A stretch of DNA of 64,000 nucleotides. It comes from Dinochytrium kinnereticum (lineage: Eukaryota > Chytridiomycota > Chytridiomycetes > Chytridiales > Chytridiaceae). Below are positions 30,601 to 41,297 of the stretch, piece by piece; the first letter of the stretch is position 1, and every line of letters begins with the position of its first letter. The position numbers and the translations under genes are program-made. Location of the stretch: assembly GCA_027604005.1 (NCBI GenBank), contig JADGJT010000004.1, positions 1 to 64,000 on the forward strand, read 5' to 3'. The notes under the pieces are model-generated. The model worked only from the letters and a program-made list of their open reading frames with translations, ran no database searches and was not told the origin of the DNA.

Positions 30601-33401
30601 ATGATTCTCAGTGAGACGCTTATCCTTTCCAAGGCGAAGGGGTTTTCCAGAGCTTCGACTGTCAGGGATTTGTGTGGGTGGAATTTGGTTGTCCTTTTTT
30701 TTTTTTTTTGTCTTTTGTTGTTGTTTGCCTCTGTGATTGAGTTTTCTTTTTCTTCGCTTTTCTTTCACGTGTATGTGGATGAGAAGGAACTTGTGGTCGC
30801 TGTTTCATGGGTGTGAGGTGTGGTGTCCGCTTGATGGTGATGATAGTTTTAAGAGGTTGCTTCCTTAAGGAGTATGGGACGGGGTCAACCCCAAAATCCT
30901 TTTTTTTTTGGGGGGGGGGGGTTATTCGCTTCCATGATTCTTTACCCATTCATCACTCCTTGCTAACTCCTTGCAGCCAGGATAAAGACCATCAATTTAT
31001 GGGGTCAGGTAACAGATTCCCCGATGATTTAGTCATTCCATGCCGAGGGATGTACCTGGCTAACAAATCTGGTTTGGTTTTTGGTTTAGAGCATCTCGGA
31101 CGTTGGGTTCCTGGTCAACCTTCCCCAACTTGAGGTCATCGCATTTGCGGTCAACAACATTAGCGACCTTTCTCCGTTTCAATACATGAAATCGTAAGTT
31201 TCCCATTCACTCACCACCCAGAGAAGACAAAACACGCTTAAAACACATACCAATCTTCACCAAACACCGGAAAAAAAAAACAAAAACAAAACACAAACAC
31301 GCTGTCAACCTTAAACAAAGGCTTCGCGAGCTCTACCTCCGCCAAAACCAAATCACCGCCCCTTCAGAACTCATCCACCTTCTCCACCTCCCCAACCTAA
31401 CCGAGCTCTGGATCTCCGACAACCCATTCTGCAAGCTGATCCCATCGTACCGTGCCACACTCGTCCGGCTCTTCCCGCGTGTGACGCGGTTGGACGACAA
31501 AGAGGTCACGACGCGAGACCGAGAGGACGCTTCGCGGGTGACGTTTGGTGATGATGGAGATGTTGGACGATGGTTGAGGGGGTTGGGGGGTGGAAACGGG
31601 GTTGCGACGTCCAAACGACCTCTATGGATCAAGTCACCTGGTGAGGATGTGGTTTTAGCGTCGAAGGGGGGGCGATTGGAGGATGTGGTGGTCAGGAAGC
31701 CGTCTGAGGGGAAGGAAGGGCCCGCTTCAGAGATGTTTATGAGTAGAGGCACCAAGCTGCTTCAGACGTCGGAGATGGAGTTGCGACGGCTTGCGGCTGC
31801 CATTGCGGAGCTTGAGCAACCGGGATTGAGGGCTGCAGGTGGGGGAAGACGACGAACGCCTCCGGAGATGGATGGGGGGCTTTCGGAAGTGTTGAAGAGA
31901 CATTCGGCAGGGGGTGGAGGTGGAGGTGGGGGGGGGTATGTGAACCCGGCGGATGAGCGGCCGATTCGACCTGCTCCTTCTGCTGGGTTGTTTTTTGGGG
32001 GGGAGGAGATGGGACGCGGGAGGGGGGGGGAGGATTCTGGGTTGGCGTTGCAGGGACGGCAGATGAGGTCTGGTGGGCGTGTGACGCCTGGGAGGGTGAG
32101 GGGGTCGCAGAGTGTGGAGTTTGGTAGGGAGGGGCGTAGGAAAGGGTGGAAGGAGGAGGAGGTGACGACGACGTCCCCGTCGGATGTTGAGCCGACAATC
32201 TCACCGGCTAGTCAGACCAGTAGTGGAGGACGCAGCATTGAGTCTTCGGTGTTTCCTGTTGTGTCGATTCAAGGTGACGCTGAAGTGACGAAGCCCGTCA
32301 CATTCGGAGTGGGGTCCAAACGACACAATGACCTCCTCCACCCTTCGCCTTCGCAACTTCATGAGGAAGACCACCTTGCGGGTCCCGGCTTTCGAATTGT
32401 TCACGTTGAGCATCACCCACCTGATGGTCGGATTCGACATGTCATGTCGAATCATCAGGATCCTGGCACGCCATCAGGTGAGACGAGGACGTTGCCGACG
32501 ACGGATAATTTTAAGGTTCATGAGGTTGGTGGGAAAAGAGGAGAGGAGAGGAGGAGGAGCCTTGCTACAGTGCATGAGGAGGATCATTTGTCGGGGTCTG
32601 GGATGGGGTTTGTGCATGGGGTGCATGTTGTGCCAAATGGTAGGATTCGGAGGGTGGTGGATGATGGAAGGAGCAAAGGTGGGGCCCCTTTTGCTGTGGA
32701 TGAGGTTGGTCTATCTTTTTTGCTTCTTTGTTGTTTTGAAATGGTGTTTTGTGTTTTTTTTTTGTTGTTTCGATAAGCTTATTCTGATTTTTTTTTTGGT
32801 AGCCTTCTGTTGTAAAACGCCTGGAGCTCCCCAAAGAACTTGAGCCTTTAAAGATTGGGGAGTCAGTGAAGGAGGCTGAGATACGCGGCTTGCCGCCGTC
32901 TAGGGGATCGAATCGACCATCCTGGCTGGGCCGTCAGGGGAATGAGGTTTGTCAACCCTTCCCTCTCCGTTGGCTTTCCTCTCAGAATTCCACGTGTTCA
33001 ATCCAACAACAAAAGGCTAACCCTGCTGGTGATTAACACGTCCTCTTCCATCTCTTATCAATCATCACGCGAACAATCACCGAACAGACGATTGTCAAGA
33101 ACTCGATCCGAGACGCTGGGGTTCTTTCACCAGGGGAAGAATCTCCATTTGATGGCACGGACCCGCAGTCAGTGAAGAAGGTGAGCGCATTCGTTTTTAG
33201 AGAGTCTTTTTTTTTTTTTTTTTTTTTGTGGGAATCGCAGGCCACTGACATTATCTCATGCTGTGTTGTTGCTGTTCGTCTGTGATTTATGATGTTATTC
33301 AGACCAACGTTCTGTATGCCATCATGACGCTGCTGAAGGAGTTGGATCCGGTGTCGCTGGTTGTGGTGCAGCACAAGGTGAATCTGCTCATTAACGGTTG
33401 A
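30601..33401 (+). CDS. CFAP410: cilia and flagella associated protein 410 (C21orf2-like)
   Basis: CFAP410 acts at the base of cilia with NEK1 and SPATA7 in animals. Seven exons fit: 30601-30673, 30977-31008, 31090-31193, 31321-32704, 32803-32946, 33088-33180 and 33303-33401, giving 642 residues. The N-terminus matches the family closely: ETLILSKAKGFSRASTVRDL, INLWGQSISDVGFLVNLPQL, VIAFAVNNISDLSPF, RELYLRQNQI and ELWISDNPFC, followed by an LRR cap (VTRLDDKEVT). The C-terminal helix bundle is also present (NVLYAIMTLLKELDPVSLVV). Human CFAP410 has 256 residues; here a disordered G/R-rich insert of about 380 residues lies between the two conserved ends, including a repeated 29-residue segment. 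The exon 1 donor has alternatives (30671, 30673), which alter one or two residues. This gene implies a flagellated stage. Confidence 0.82.
32360..32659 (+). repeat. duplicated 29-codon segment inside CFAP410
   Basis: Copies at 32360-32446 and 32573-32659 lie 213 bases (71 codons) apart. Shared features are HEEDHL, a glycine step, VH and GRIR followed by a hydrophobic pair. The copies have diverged in sequence, so the duplication is old. Confidence 0.75.
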
Positions 33402-34079
33402 TGAAGAAGAAGAAGAATTAGTATGTTGTATGTATGTACTAATAATAATAATAAGTGTTGTATTATTATTATTATTATAGTTTGATTATTGTTTGATGAT
33501 GATTGATGAGGGAGATGATGATTTATTTATTTATCGACAACACTAATACAGCTATGTAGAACAGTAATGTTATTATTATGTATTTCAAGCAGCAGGTGAC
33601 ACGTTGCTTGCAAAGACAGACGCAATTCAATTAATTAATTTGATTTATTAAATTAAATTTAATTATTTATTATTTGTTATTAATAATAATATTTAATTTA
33701 TTTTTATTATGATATGTTGTTATTTCATCCGATTTTGCTTCATTTTATTTTATTTTAATTAATATTTAATTTAATTTAATTTAATTAATTTAATTATAAT
33801 TGTCATTATCAAATTGACAGCATCCATCCATCCCACATCATCATTATTATTAATAATAATTAATTAATTAATATTAATTATTGTTTTTTTACATATTATT
33901 TCTTCTTCTTGTTATTATTCTCTCCCAACCAACCCAACCCAAACTCACTCAACCACTCCCACCACCCGCCCTTCGTGGGACGACTGCCTGCTTCTCTGCA
34001 CGCAACGCATCCATCCACTACCTCTCTCTCTCCCTACTGAAAGAAGAAGAAGAAGAAGAAGAAGACGACGACGACGGGA
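33402..34079. other. AT-rich island and promoter of the zinc-knuckle gene
   Basis: The region is extremely AT-rich, with TTAATTAATT-type palindromes and TAATAA trinucleotide runs (about 33430-33900). It is followed by a CT/CA-rich leader (CTCACTCAACC, then GAA and GAC trinucleotide runs) up to the ATG at 34080. The arrangement resembles 4620-5029. No coding sequence is seen. Confidence 0.6.
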
Positions 34080-36568
34080 ATGGCCCCTGCCTTGCTTCTC
34101 ATGGACGATTCCTCCTCCACCACCCTCATGCAGGGAGCTGCCTCCTCCTTCCACGCCCACCAGCACCAGCAGCACCACCACCACCACCAGCAGCAGCAGC
34201 AGCATTACTTTCAGCAGCAGCGTGCGATGCGGATGCAGTCCCCTCCGTCGCCCACGCTGTCGTCAGCGTCAGGTGGTGAATCAGCAGCAGCAGCAGCAGC
34301 AGCACCAGCGTTGTCCGCAGCCATGATGAGCAGGTGACAATTCCCCCCCTTTTTCGCTTTTTTTTCTTCTTTTTTTCTCTTTTCGACAGCGGGAAAATTG
34401 CTTCCTTTGCGTTCCATCCGCTGCGCTGATTGGCTGAATCTTTGCTGACAATTCATCCCCCAAAAACACTGCAAAAACAACATATAACTGCGGAACTTCA
34501 ATTTCACCCTCACTTGCCATTCACCCCCCCCCCATCCCTCAAAGGCCATCCTCCACCGTCTCCTCCGCCGCTACCACCATCACGTCGTCATCCGCTGCGG
34601 CCTCATTGCCGTCCTCGCCCTCAACACTCTCTGCCGCTCCCTCAGCCATGGTCTCGACCGATGCCTCTCGTCAGCACCATCTCCTCATGCTTCAGCAGCA
34701 GATTCTCAACCAGCAGCAGCAGCCGCAGCAGCAGAAGCAGCAACAACAGTCTCCTGGACTCTATAGCAACGCCTTTGGATTCGCCGATGGGTTTGCCGGC
34801 ATTGGGCTGCTGAAGCCATCCTCCACCCTCCAAGACCAGTCCATCAAGACAAGTAGCAAGCCCAGGGGGGGTGGTCTTGTCAGCCACCTCTCAGAGGCCT
34901 CACCCACCGAAACCGCCAGCCTCTTTGAATCCACCTACTTTTCCATGCCGCGCGGATTGGGACGCTCTTCTCCCCCGGATGCTGGCCATGGGTTCCCCAC
35001 CTCGATGGCTGGACCCCGTTCCGCCGCTCAGCAGCACCACCAACAGCTTCAGGCTGAGACTGAGATGCTTGCCAATCAGAAGCGTAACAGTATTGAGATG
35101 GCCAAGGCCCAGAAACGCCTTGCCTACCTCCGATCATTCTCTCAGGATTTGGAGCTGTCCAATTCCACCGCTGCGTCCAGCACGGCAACGGGCTTTGGAA
35201 ATGTCAAGGAGTCACAGGTGGCACCGCCGGCAAAGTCTGAGGTTGATGATTTTTTGAGCAGAAGATTGCAAGAGTTTGAGCTTGAGAGCTCGGTGGCGTC
35301 TTCAGCCACCTACGCGGGATCCCAGAACAGGCTTCGTTATGACTGGCAAAATGGCCTTCCTGGCCTCTCAGGTATTTTTTTTTTTTTGTCCTCTCCGTAC
35401 TTGTCTTTTTCAGGCTGTGGCGCTCAATCTTTCCTATCGCTCACACTTTCTTTTCCAAGTCGCGAGTGATCTTGTCGACACTGTTAGCAAGGAGGCCAGA
35501 CAGATTCGCCAGAACCAAACCTCCTTTTCTGCAGCTGAGACGACTGCCCAGAAGGCAGCAGCAGCAACCTGGATGCCTACTTCGACGACTACCAAAATGT
35601 CTTCCGCTTTGACCCTGTCGGGATCGCCCACCTTTGAGGGCGAGGACAGACTTCGCAGCGCTGCTATTTGGGAGCAGTCCGATTTAGAGATTTACGACAC
35701 CCTTGGATGGCCTGTATCGAAGAGCAATCCGGCTGTTGGTGCTCCCCCTCCTCCGGGATACATTTGCAAGCTCTGGTGAGTGTTTTTTTTTTGTTTTCCT
35801 TTATTTTTTTTCAAGTCCCTGTTTAACCTTGTATCTGCAGCTATGTTGAAGGTCACTGGCTCAAGAACTGCACCATGTACCGCGAGCGCCGCCAGAATAT
35901 GTCCCCGGCTCATATGACCTCCCCTCCTCCTCCCGTCTCTATGGCAAATGATCGCTCCTCTCTGTTTTCGGGTGGTCTGTTGTCCTCCACCACGGCCTCG
36001 ACGCCATCTTCCCTTTCCCCCTTTTTCGCTAGCGGCGATAAGCTCAGCATGGCCTTTTCGTCAGCACCTAACCTTCAGGGTGGGAATGTTGCGCTTCGTG
36101 CTACAGCTGCTGCTGGATGGCCTGGATCGGCAATCGGAGCTGGATTGGGAGGTGGTCATCAGACCAAGACGACTACGTTGCCTCCCGATGGGTATGTTTG
36201 CCACAAGTGCAACACTCCAGGGCATTGGTATGTTGATACTTTGATTCTTGATTTTTTCTTGCACATGATTAACATACGTTTTTTCCTCCCCATACAGGAT
36301 CCAACAATGCCCTCTCCATCGGGCAGGCTTGCCTCCTGACACGTACATTTGCCGAATCTGCTCCATCCCTGGCCACTGGATCTGGGCGTGCCCTCAGCGC
36401 TCTGCAAAACATTTGCCCCCCATGACGCCTCAACAGGTTCATCAGTTGCAGCAACTTCAGCAGTTGCAACAGTTGCAGCAGATTCAGCAGCTCCAGCAGC
36501 AGCAGCAGCAGATGCAGGCCCAGATGCAGCAGATGCAGTCTCAGGCTCAGACTGGGTATGTCTTTTGA
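34080..36568 (+). CDS. Q-rich protein with three CCHC zinc knuckles
   Basis: Exons 34080-34333, 34545-35371, 35460-35775, 35841-36227 and 36298-36568 join in phase (about 684 residues). The N-terminal half is H/Q/S/A-rich with polyglutamine runs. Three knuckles of the form C-x2-C-x4-H-x4-C lie in the C-terminal half: GYICKLCYVEGHWLKNC, GYVCHKCNTPGHWIQQCP and TYICRICSIPGHWIWACP. Each is preceded by PP. Such PP-GYVC-GHW knuckles bind RNA or single-stranded nucleic acid, as in RBBP6-type proteins. The tail is a Q/L coiled stretch (QLQQLQQLQ). The frame ends at TGA 36566-36568, but GTATGT at 36556 is a good donor, so the true 3' end may lie across the T-rich tract, where an acceptor at 38266 would give a three-codon end. 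I do not recognise the gene. Confidence 0.75.
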
Positions 36569-38291
36569 GTGGGTTGGTGAATGCAGTTGTTTTTTTTTGG
36601 GTTGTGGCTTTGGTCTTTCTTTTTTATTTTATTTTTATGTTTTGGTTCTCTCCTGAAAAGTCGATCCAGCTATTTTTTTCATTTTGCGTATTCAAATTTT
36701 CTTTTGGGGGGGATGGATTCCCCACTTGTTTTATTGCCTGATGGATGCGGACCTGGTTCTGCCTTTTTTTTTTTTTTGCTGCTATGATTTTTTTTTGATT
36801 ATGTTGATTTTTTTTCCCTGTTATACTTCTTCTTAGTTTCAATTCTTGGACTATTTCTTCTTCTTTTCCCTCTTCATATTTCTTAACCTATTATATCTTG
36901 TCTTCCCTTTCTTGTTTATGTGTTAATCTTCTCTCGCTCTCATTCTCTCTCTCCTATTTTATCGTTTTATCGCACTCCCCTTCCCCATTTTTTTATGTTG
37001 TAACCGCCGCGTTCCTTTTTTTTTCCTTCTGGTTACATTATTTCCTCTTTTTTTTTTTGTAGTCTTTTAATTGGGGCTTTTTATGTCTCTTCCTCGTTTC
37101 CACTTTTTACCTATTTTTTTTTCTTTGTTATTTGGTTTGGCATGCTTTGACAGCCAGAGAGAGGCAGTCTTTTTTTTTTTTTGTTATTTTTTCTCACTTT
37201 GCTTCTATCACTTTTTTTTTCTCTTGTTTCTTTTTTTTCTTTTTTGGTTTTGCATGGCCATTTTCATACCTTACACAAAAATATTTGCTTTTCGTTTGTA
37301 TTTTTTCGTTTTGCTCGTTGGGTTGTTATTATTTTTTTTTGGGGGGGTGTGTGTGGTTCGGGAGCAGTGTTTTTTGCTCTGTCATTTTCTTTTGTTGTGC
37401 TTTCTCGCCTACCCACCTCTTTTTTTTGTTTTTTTAGTCTCTCCATATCTGTTTTGTTTTTTTCCCCACCCGCCTCCGGACCTCGGTTCCCCTCCCCTTC
37501 ACCCTCAAATACTTTGCATTTCGCTTTCTAGTCAGTTCTTATTATCTTTTCGGAGGGGTTAGGTCTTGCATTTCTGTTTTTTTTTGTTTTGTATTCTTCG
37601 TCGTTGCGTCCCTTTTTGTCTCTATCGACCTGCCCCCCCCCCATTTCCCCGATTTGTTGCCTGCAAGTAGTTATTATTTTTCTTGATTTAAGGTCTCACT
37701 CGCTATACTTTATTATTATACTCTTGGATCTTGTTCGTGATGCTTTGTTTTGGTATGGTGGTGTTGGTAATGAGGTTTGCTGATTTTTTTTTTAAAAAAG
37801 TTTTTTGTTATTTTTTTTTCTTTCTCTTTTTCTTTTCACTCTGTTGTCAATGTCCTTTGTTGTCTGGAATCAGTGATTTTTTTTATTTTATTCTTTTTCT
37901 TCTTATCGTTTGGGTGGTTTCTTTTCGCCTTTTTGACTTATCTTTATTTTCCTTTTTTCTTTCATCTCTTTCTTTGTTTGTTTTGCTGTTGTGGAGGGTT
38001 TTATTATATGCTGAGTTGAGTTGATGATGATGAAGGGTGTTTGTGATGCTTTTGCTTTGCTGGTTGCTTGGTTTTGTTTTCATCCCGTTTTCCTGTGGTT
38101 GGTTTCTTTTGTTTGTTTTTTTATTTCTTGTTTGTTTTTCGTATAATTGAAAAGTAATATAGTGCTTATCTTCTGTTTCTTGTTTTTTTTTTCTCTCTTG
38201 ACTTTGACGTTCTGCTGAACTGTCATTTTTAGTGGTCTGTTACATGATACTGCATTCTTGTCACAGATGCCGCTCGTAAAATTTATGCAGC
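36569..38291. other. T-rich strand-asymmetric tract
   Basis: About 1.7 kb in which the plus strand is dominated by T with little A, including many runs of 8 or more T. Open frames here encode F/L-rich strings that come from composition alone. It lies between two genes on the plus strand and may be a long 3' UTR, an intron, or the promoter of the TPR gene. Confidence 0.8.
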
Positions 38292-39278
38292 ATGCGGTCT
38301 GAGGACATTGACGATCTTTGGAACTTTGCTAATCCCAAGGCATCCGAGGAGAAGTTCAGGTCTCTCCTGGACAAGACGGGATCGAGCGGTCTGCATGCTG
38401 GTGAGGACGCAAGTAATTTCAGATCAGGAGCCGTTCAGAGCACCTTTTTTTTTTAACTGCCCCTAATTATCGGATGATCAGAGATCCAAACGCAGCTGGC
38501 CAGAAGCCTCGGACTTCAGAAGAGATTTGACGAGGCGAGAGAGGTGTTATTAAAGGCCAAGGACGAGATTCTCCGCCTTGAGGAAGCGGACCCTGATGAA
38601 GCGACCCTTGTCAACCTCAGGGTGGCCCGTGGACGACACCTTTTGGAGCTTGGCCGATTGATGAACTCTGAAGGAGACGCACTATCCTCGATAAGGTTCT
38701 TTCGAATGGCGATTCAAATCAGCCGACTTGGCCCTGTGGAGCGACTTGAGTATTACACGGTGGACGCCCTCCACATGCTGGGGATGGTTGAGGCTGAGGA
38801 AGGGGAGAGGATCCGTCGTGGAGAGGAGGGTCTTGCTGTTTGTGAAAAGTCCACGATTCCAAGGACGCAGGGGTGGACCTTGTCGATTCTCATCAACCTT
38901 GGATGGGCGCATCATGATCAAGGGAGGTTTGAGGAGGCGCTTGAGGTGTTTCGAAGGGCTGAGGATTGGGCTAGGAAAAGGGTTGAGGCTGGGGAGGAGG
39001 GGTTTGTGGATCGATTGAGGGTTGCTAGGTGGACTGTTGCGCGGACGTTGAGGTCGTTGGAACGGGTGGATGAGGCGTTGGAGGTGCAGTTGGAGCTTGG
39101 GGGGTTGCCTGAGAAGGATGTGTGTGTCTTTGAGGAGATTGCGGAGCTGTATGCTGCAAAGGGGGATATGGAGAAAGCGGCAAAGTATGCCCGGGTTTGT
39201 GTTGAGGTGAATGATGAGGTGAAGGTGCTTGATGGGAGGAGGCTTGAGCGCGTCGCGTCTTTGGCGGGCTCTTCCTGA
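38292..39278 (+). CDS. TPR-like helical repeat protein
   Basis: Two exons (38292-38400, 38482-39278) give 301 residues. The protein is entirely helical in appearance, with repeated A/L/E/R patterns spaced like tetratricopeptide repeats: RFDEAREVLLKAKDEIL, then DALSSIRFFRMAIQISR, then GWAHHDQGRFEEALEVFRRA, then ERVDEALEVQLEL and GDMEKAAKYARVCVEV. TPR folds mediate protein-protein binding. The repeat with W-x-x-H-x-x-G-x-F-x-x-A is the clearest. The acidic start (MRSEDIDDLWNFANPKASEE) is distinct from the repeats. I cannot assign a family. The gene follows the T-rich tract. Confidence 0.78.
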
Positions 39279-40201
39279 TATGCTGAAAATCAAGGATTGC
39301 TGTGATATGGCGTAGAAAAGAATGCGAATAAATGGGCATCTCTTACATTATTAGTATGAGGGAATATCTTATCTTGAAACCACTACCACTTTACCTGTCT
39401 TGAGACTAAATTATATCATAATATTGTGTGAACGAATTCATTGGTTTTAGTTACTCACAGAACATCTCTAAATTATTGGAGATGAAATCAATATTCCTCA
39501 ATAATATACTCGCGTTGTTACCCTGTATGAAGTGCTGCTGATTTGCGTTCATAAAAACGAGGGTGCCTTGGGTGGTTCAAGCTGCCCTGAATTTGCCATT
39601 GTGGTGAGTTGTTTATTGAGGCATCTTAAGCCACTCGGGCTTTCCAGATTATGGGACCGCCTTGCCACCCCTCACGGCAGCTCTGAAGATGAGACGTTGC
39701 AGAGGTTTTGTGAAATTCGGGGCCTTAAAAAAAAATATTATTCTCATATTATTATTATAGTAATAATAATTTGAAGGAGTTTCTGAGATGAACGACACAT
39801 CCATGCAGGGTCCCTGTTGAAAACAGATCATTTTTAACCAATGCAATGAGATGGGATGCGGAGATAATGTGGTCATGAGGGCGTGCCTATCTATATATAA
39901 ACAATTAAAAAGGTTTTCTTGCTCCCGATCATGGCATTATTGTTGAAATCGTTAATTTTCCGCGATGCTGGCATTAGTTGAGATAAAGACGTTTTGGGGG
40001 TGGATGCGTTGAGGCTGCGGTGAACGCTGTGGCTTGTTGAAGGACTCCGAGCCCCAAATATAGCCATCTATTTATAGCCGCCAATCTTTGTCCCGACGTG
40101 TTCGCGGTCAATGTGAGTATAAAAAAAGACTGAAGGGCCTTGCAAAAGATAAACAAGAACCCTACCCCTAATCCACTTTTCTCTTTACCACTCATTCAAC
40201 A
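39279..40201. other. intergenic with LIM-gene promoter
   Basis: No coding sequence is supported in this 0.9 kb. An AT-rich patch lies at about 39725-39770. A TATA box near the 3' end serves the LIM gene. Confidence 0.5.
40118..40124 (+). promoter_or_regulatory. TATA box of the LIM gene
   Basis: TATAAAA lies 78 bases before the ATG at 40202, a spacing that fits a short leader. Confidence 0.65.
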
Positions 40202-40936
40202 ATGTCGTCCCAATCCTGTGGCAAATGCGAGAAGACAGTCTACGCCACCGAGAAGGTTGAGGCCGCGTCAAAGTGGTATCATAAGGGATGCTTCAAGTGC
40301 GCTGACACCACCTGTAACATTCAGCTTAACCTCAAGACATTCAAGGTACTTTGCTAATCCACTTCATGAACACAGTCTCACTCACCTCTTACTTTATTTT
40401 TTTTCAGGCCGCCAACGGTGCCATCTACTGTGACAAGCACGTCCCCAAGCACAAGGCCGCGCAAATCGCTGACTCCGTGTCAATCCAACACGCCATCAAC
40501 GCTCCGAAAAAGAGCAACGAAGGGCTGCACAAGGTGCTGGTGGGAACTGGGGAGACCCCGACTTATGGGCTTGACACGATCTCAACCCAGCATGCCGTGA
40601 ACGCTCCAAAGAAGAGCAATGAGGGGTTGCATAAGGTTCAAGTTGGGACTGGGGAGACTCCGACTTATGGGCTCTCTTCGATTTCTACTCAGCATGCCTT
40701 GAGTGAGTTTGTTTTTGCTGGGGTTTTTATTCTCCATTTGATTGTTTCTGATTTTTAGTGGCCATTATTACTGATTATTTTTCTCATTAGATGCGCCTAA
40801 ATCCGCTGCTGAGAACCTCGGATTTGTTCAGAGAGGCGACAAGATAACACCTAAGAATGGGCTTGGATCGAACTCGGATTTGAGCTCCCCCACCAAGCCT
40901 GAGCATTATCACCAGGCTGTTGAGATTGAGGCTTGA
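40202..40936 (+). CDS. LIM-domain protein with 34-residue tandem repeats
   Basis: Three exons (40202-40345, 40408-40702, 40791-40936) give 194 residues. One LIM domain occupies about residues 6-62 with its zinc ligands in order: CGKC, WYHKGCFKC, C and then CDKH. LIM domains bind proteins, often at actin structures. The rest consists of two full tandem 34-residue repeats and a partial third copy (units start DSVSIQHAINAPKK, DTISTQHAVNAPKK and SSISTQHALNAPK), each with GTGETPTYGL at the end of the full copies. The tail (GFVQRGDKITPKNG) has no repeat. The closest known organisation is CRP-like single-LIM proteins. A TATA box sits 78 bases upstream. I do not know the repeat from any named family. 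Confidence 0.85.
40471..40702 (+). repeat. 102-bp coding tandem repeat in the LIM gene
   Basis: Units begin at 40471, 40573 and 40675, with a period of 102 bases (34 codons). The third is cut by an intron at 40703 and resumes at 40791. DNA identity between units 1 and 2 is high but many third positions differ, which suggests selection on the peptide. Confidence 0.9.
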
Positions 40937-41297
40937 ACAGGTTTCCTTTAAATCATTGACTGTGGTTCATGCATTTTTTGTTGTTTTTTTTGTTCATGTT
41001 TTTTTGACTTGATTTTCTTTGGACGGTTCAATGTACCTTGCTTGGTGTTCGTTCTTTGTATCTTTTTTATGTTGCTGAGTTCTCTGTATCTTTTTTCGTA
41101 TACCCTGCACCTTTCTTGCCATATACTCTACCCTTTACTTACCCAAACCTAATTGAGATAAGTCGAATATCATTTATTTTTTAAAATGCGTATCGCTTTT
41201 ATCTCTCTGTTCACAAATCTCCCTTTATGTATTCAGCAACGGCGTTCTGCCTGAAGACCCAACCTTTGAATTGTCGACAATTTTCCACAATATAATA
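40937..41297. other. intergenic
   Basis: T-rich 3' region of the LIM gene and promoter of the Mpv17 gene. No coding sequence is seen. Confidence 0.45.

Noticed and set aside
31737..32204. 155-codon minus-strand P/S-rich frame
   Set aside because: It is antisense to the G/R-rich insert of CFAP410.
37071..37562. 163-codon F/L-rich frame resembling a membrane protein
   Set aside because: It results from the T-rich base composition; no family pattern or splice support.
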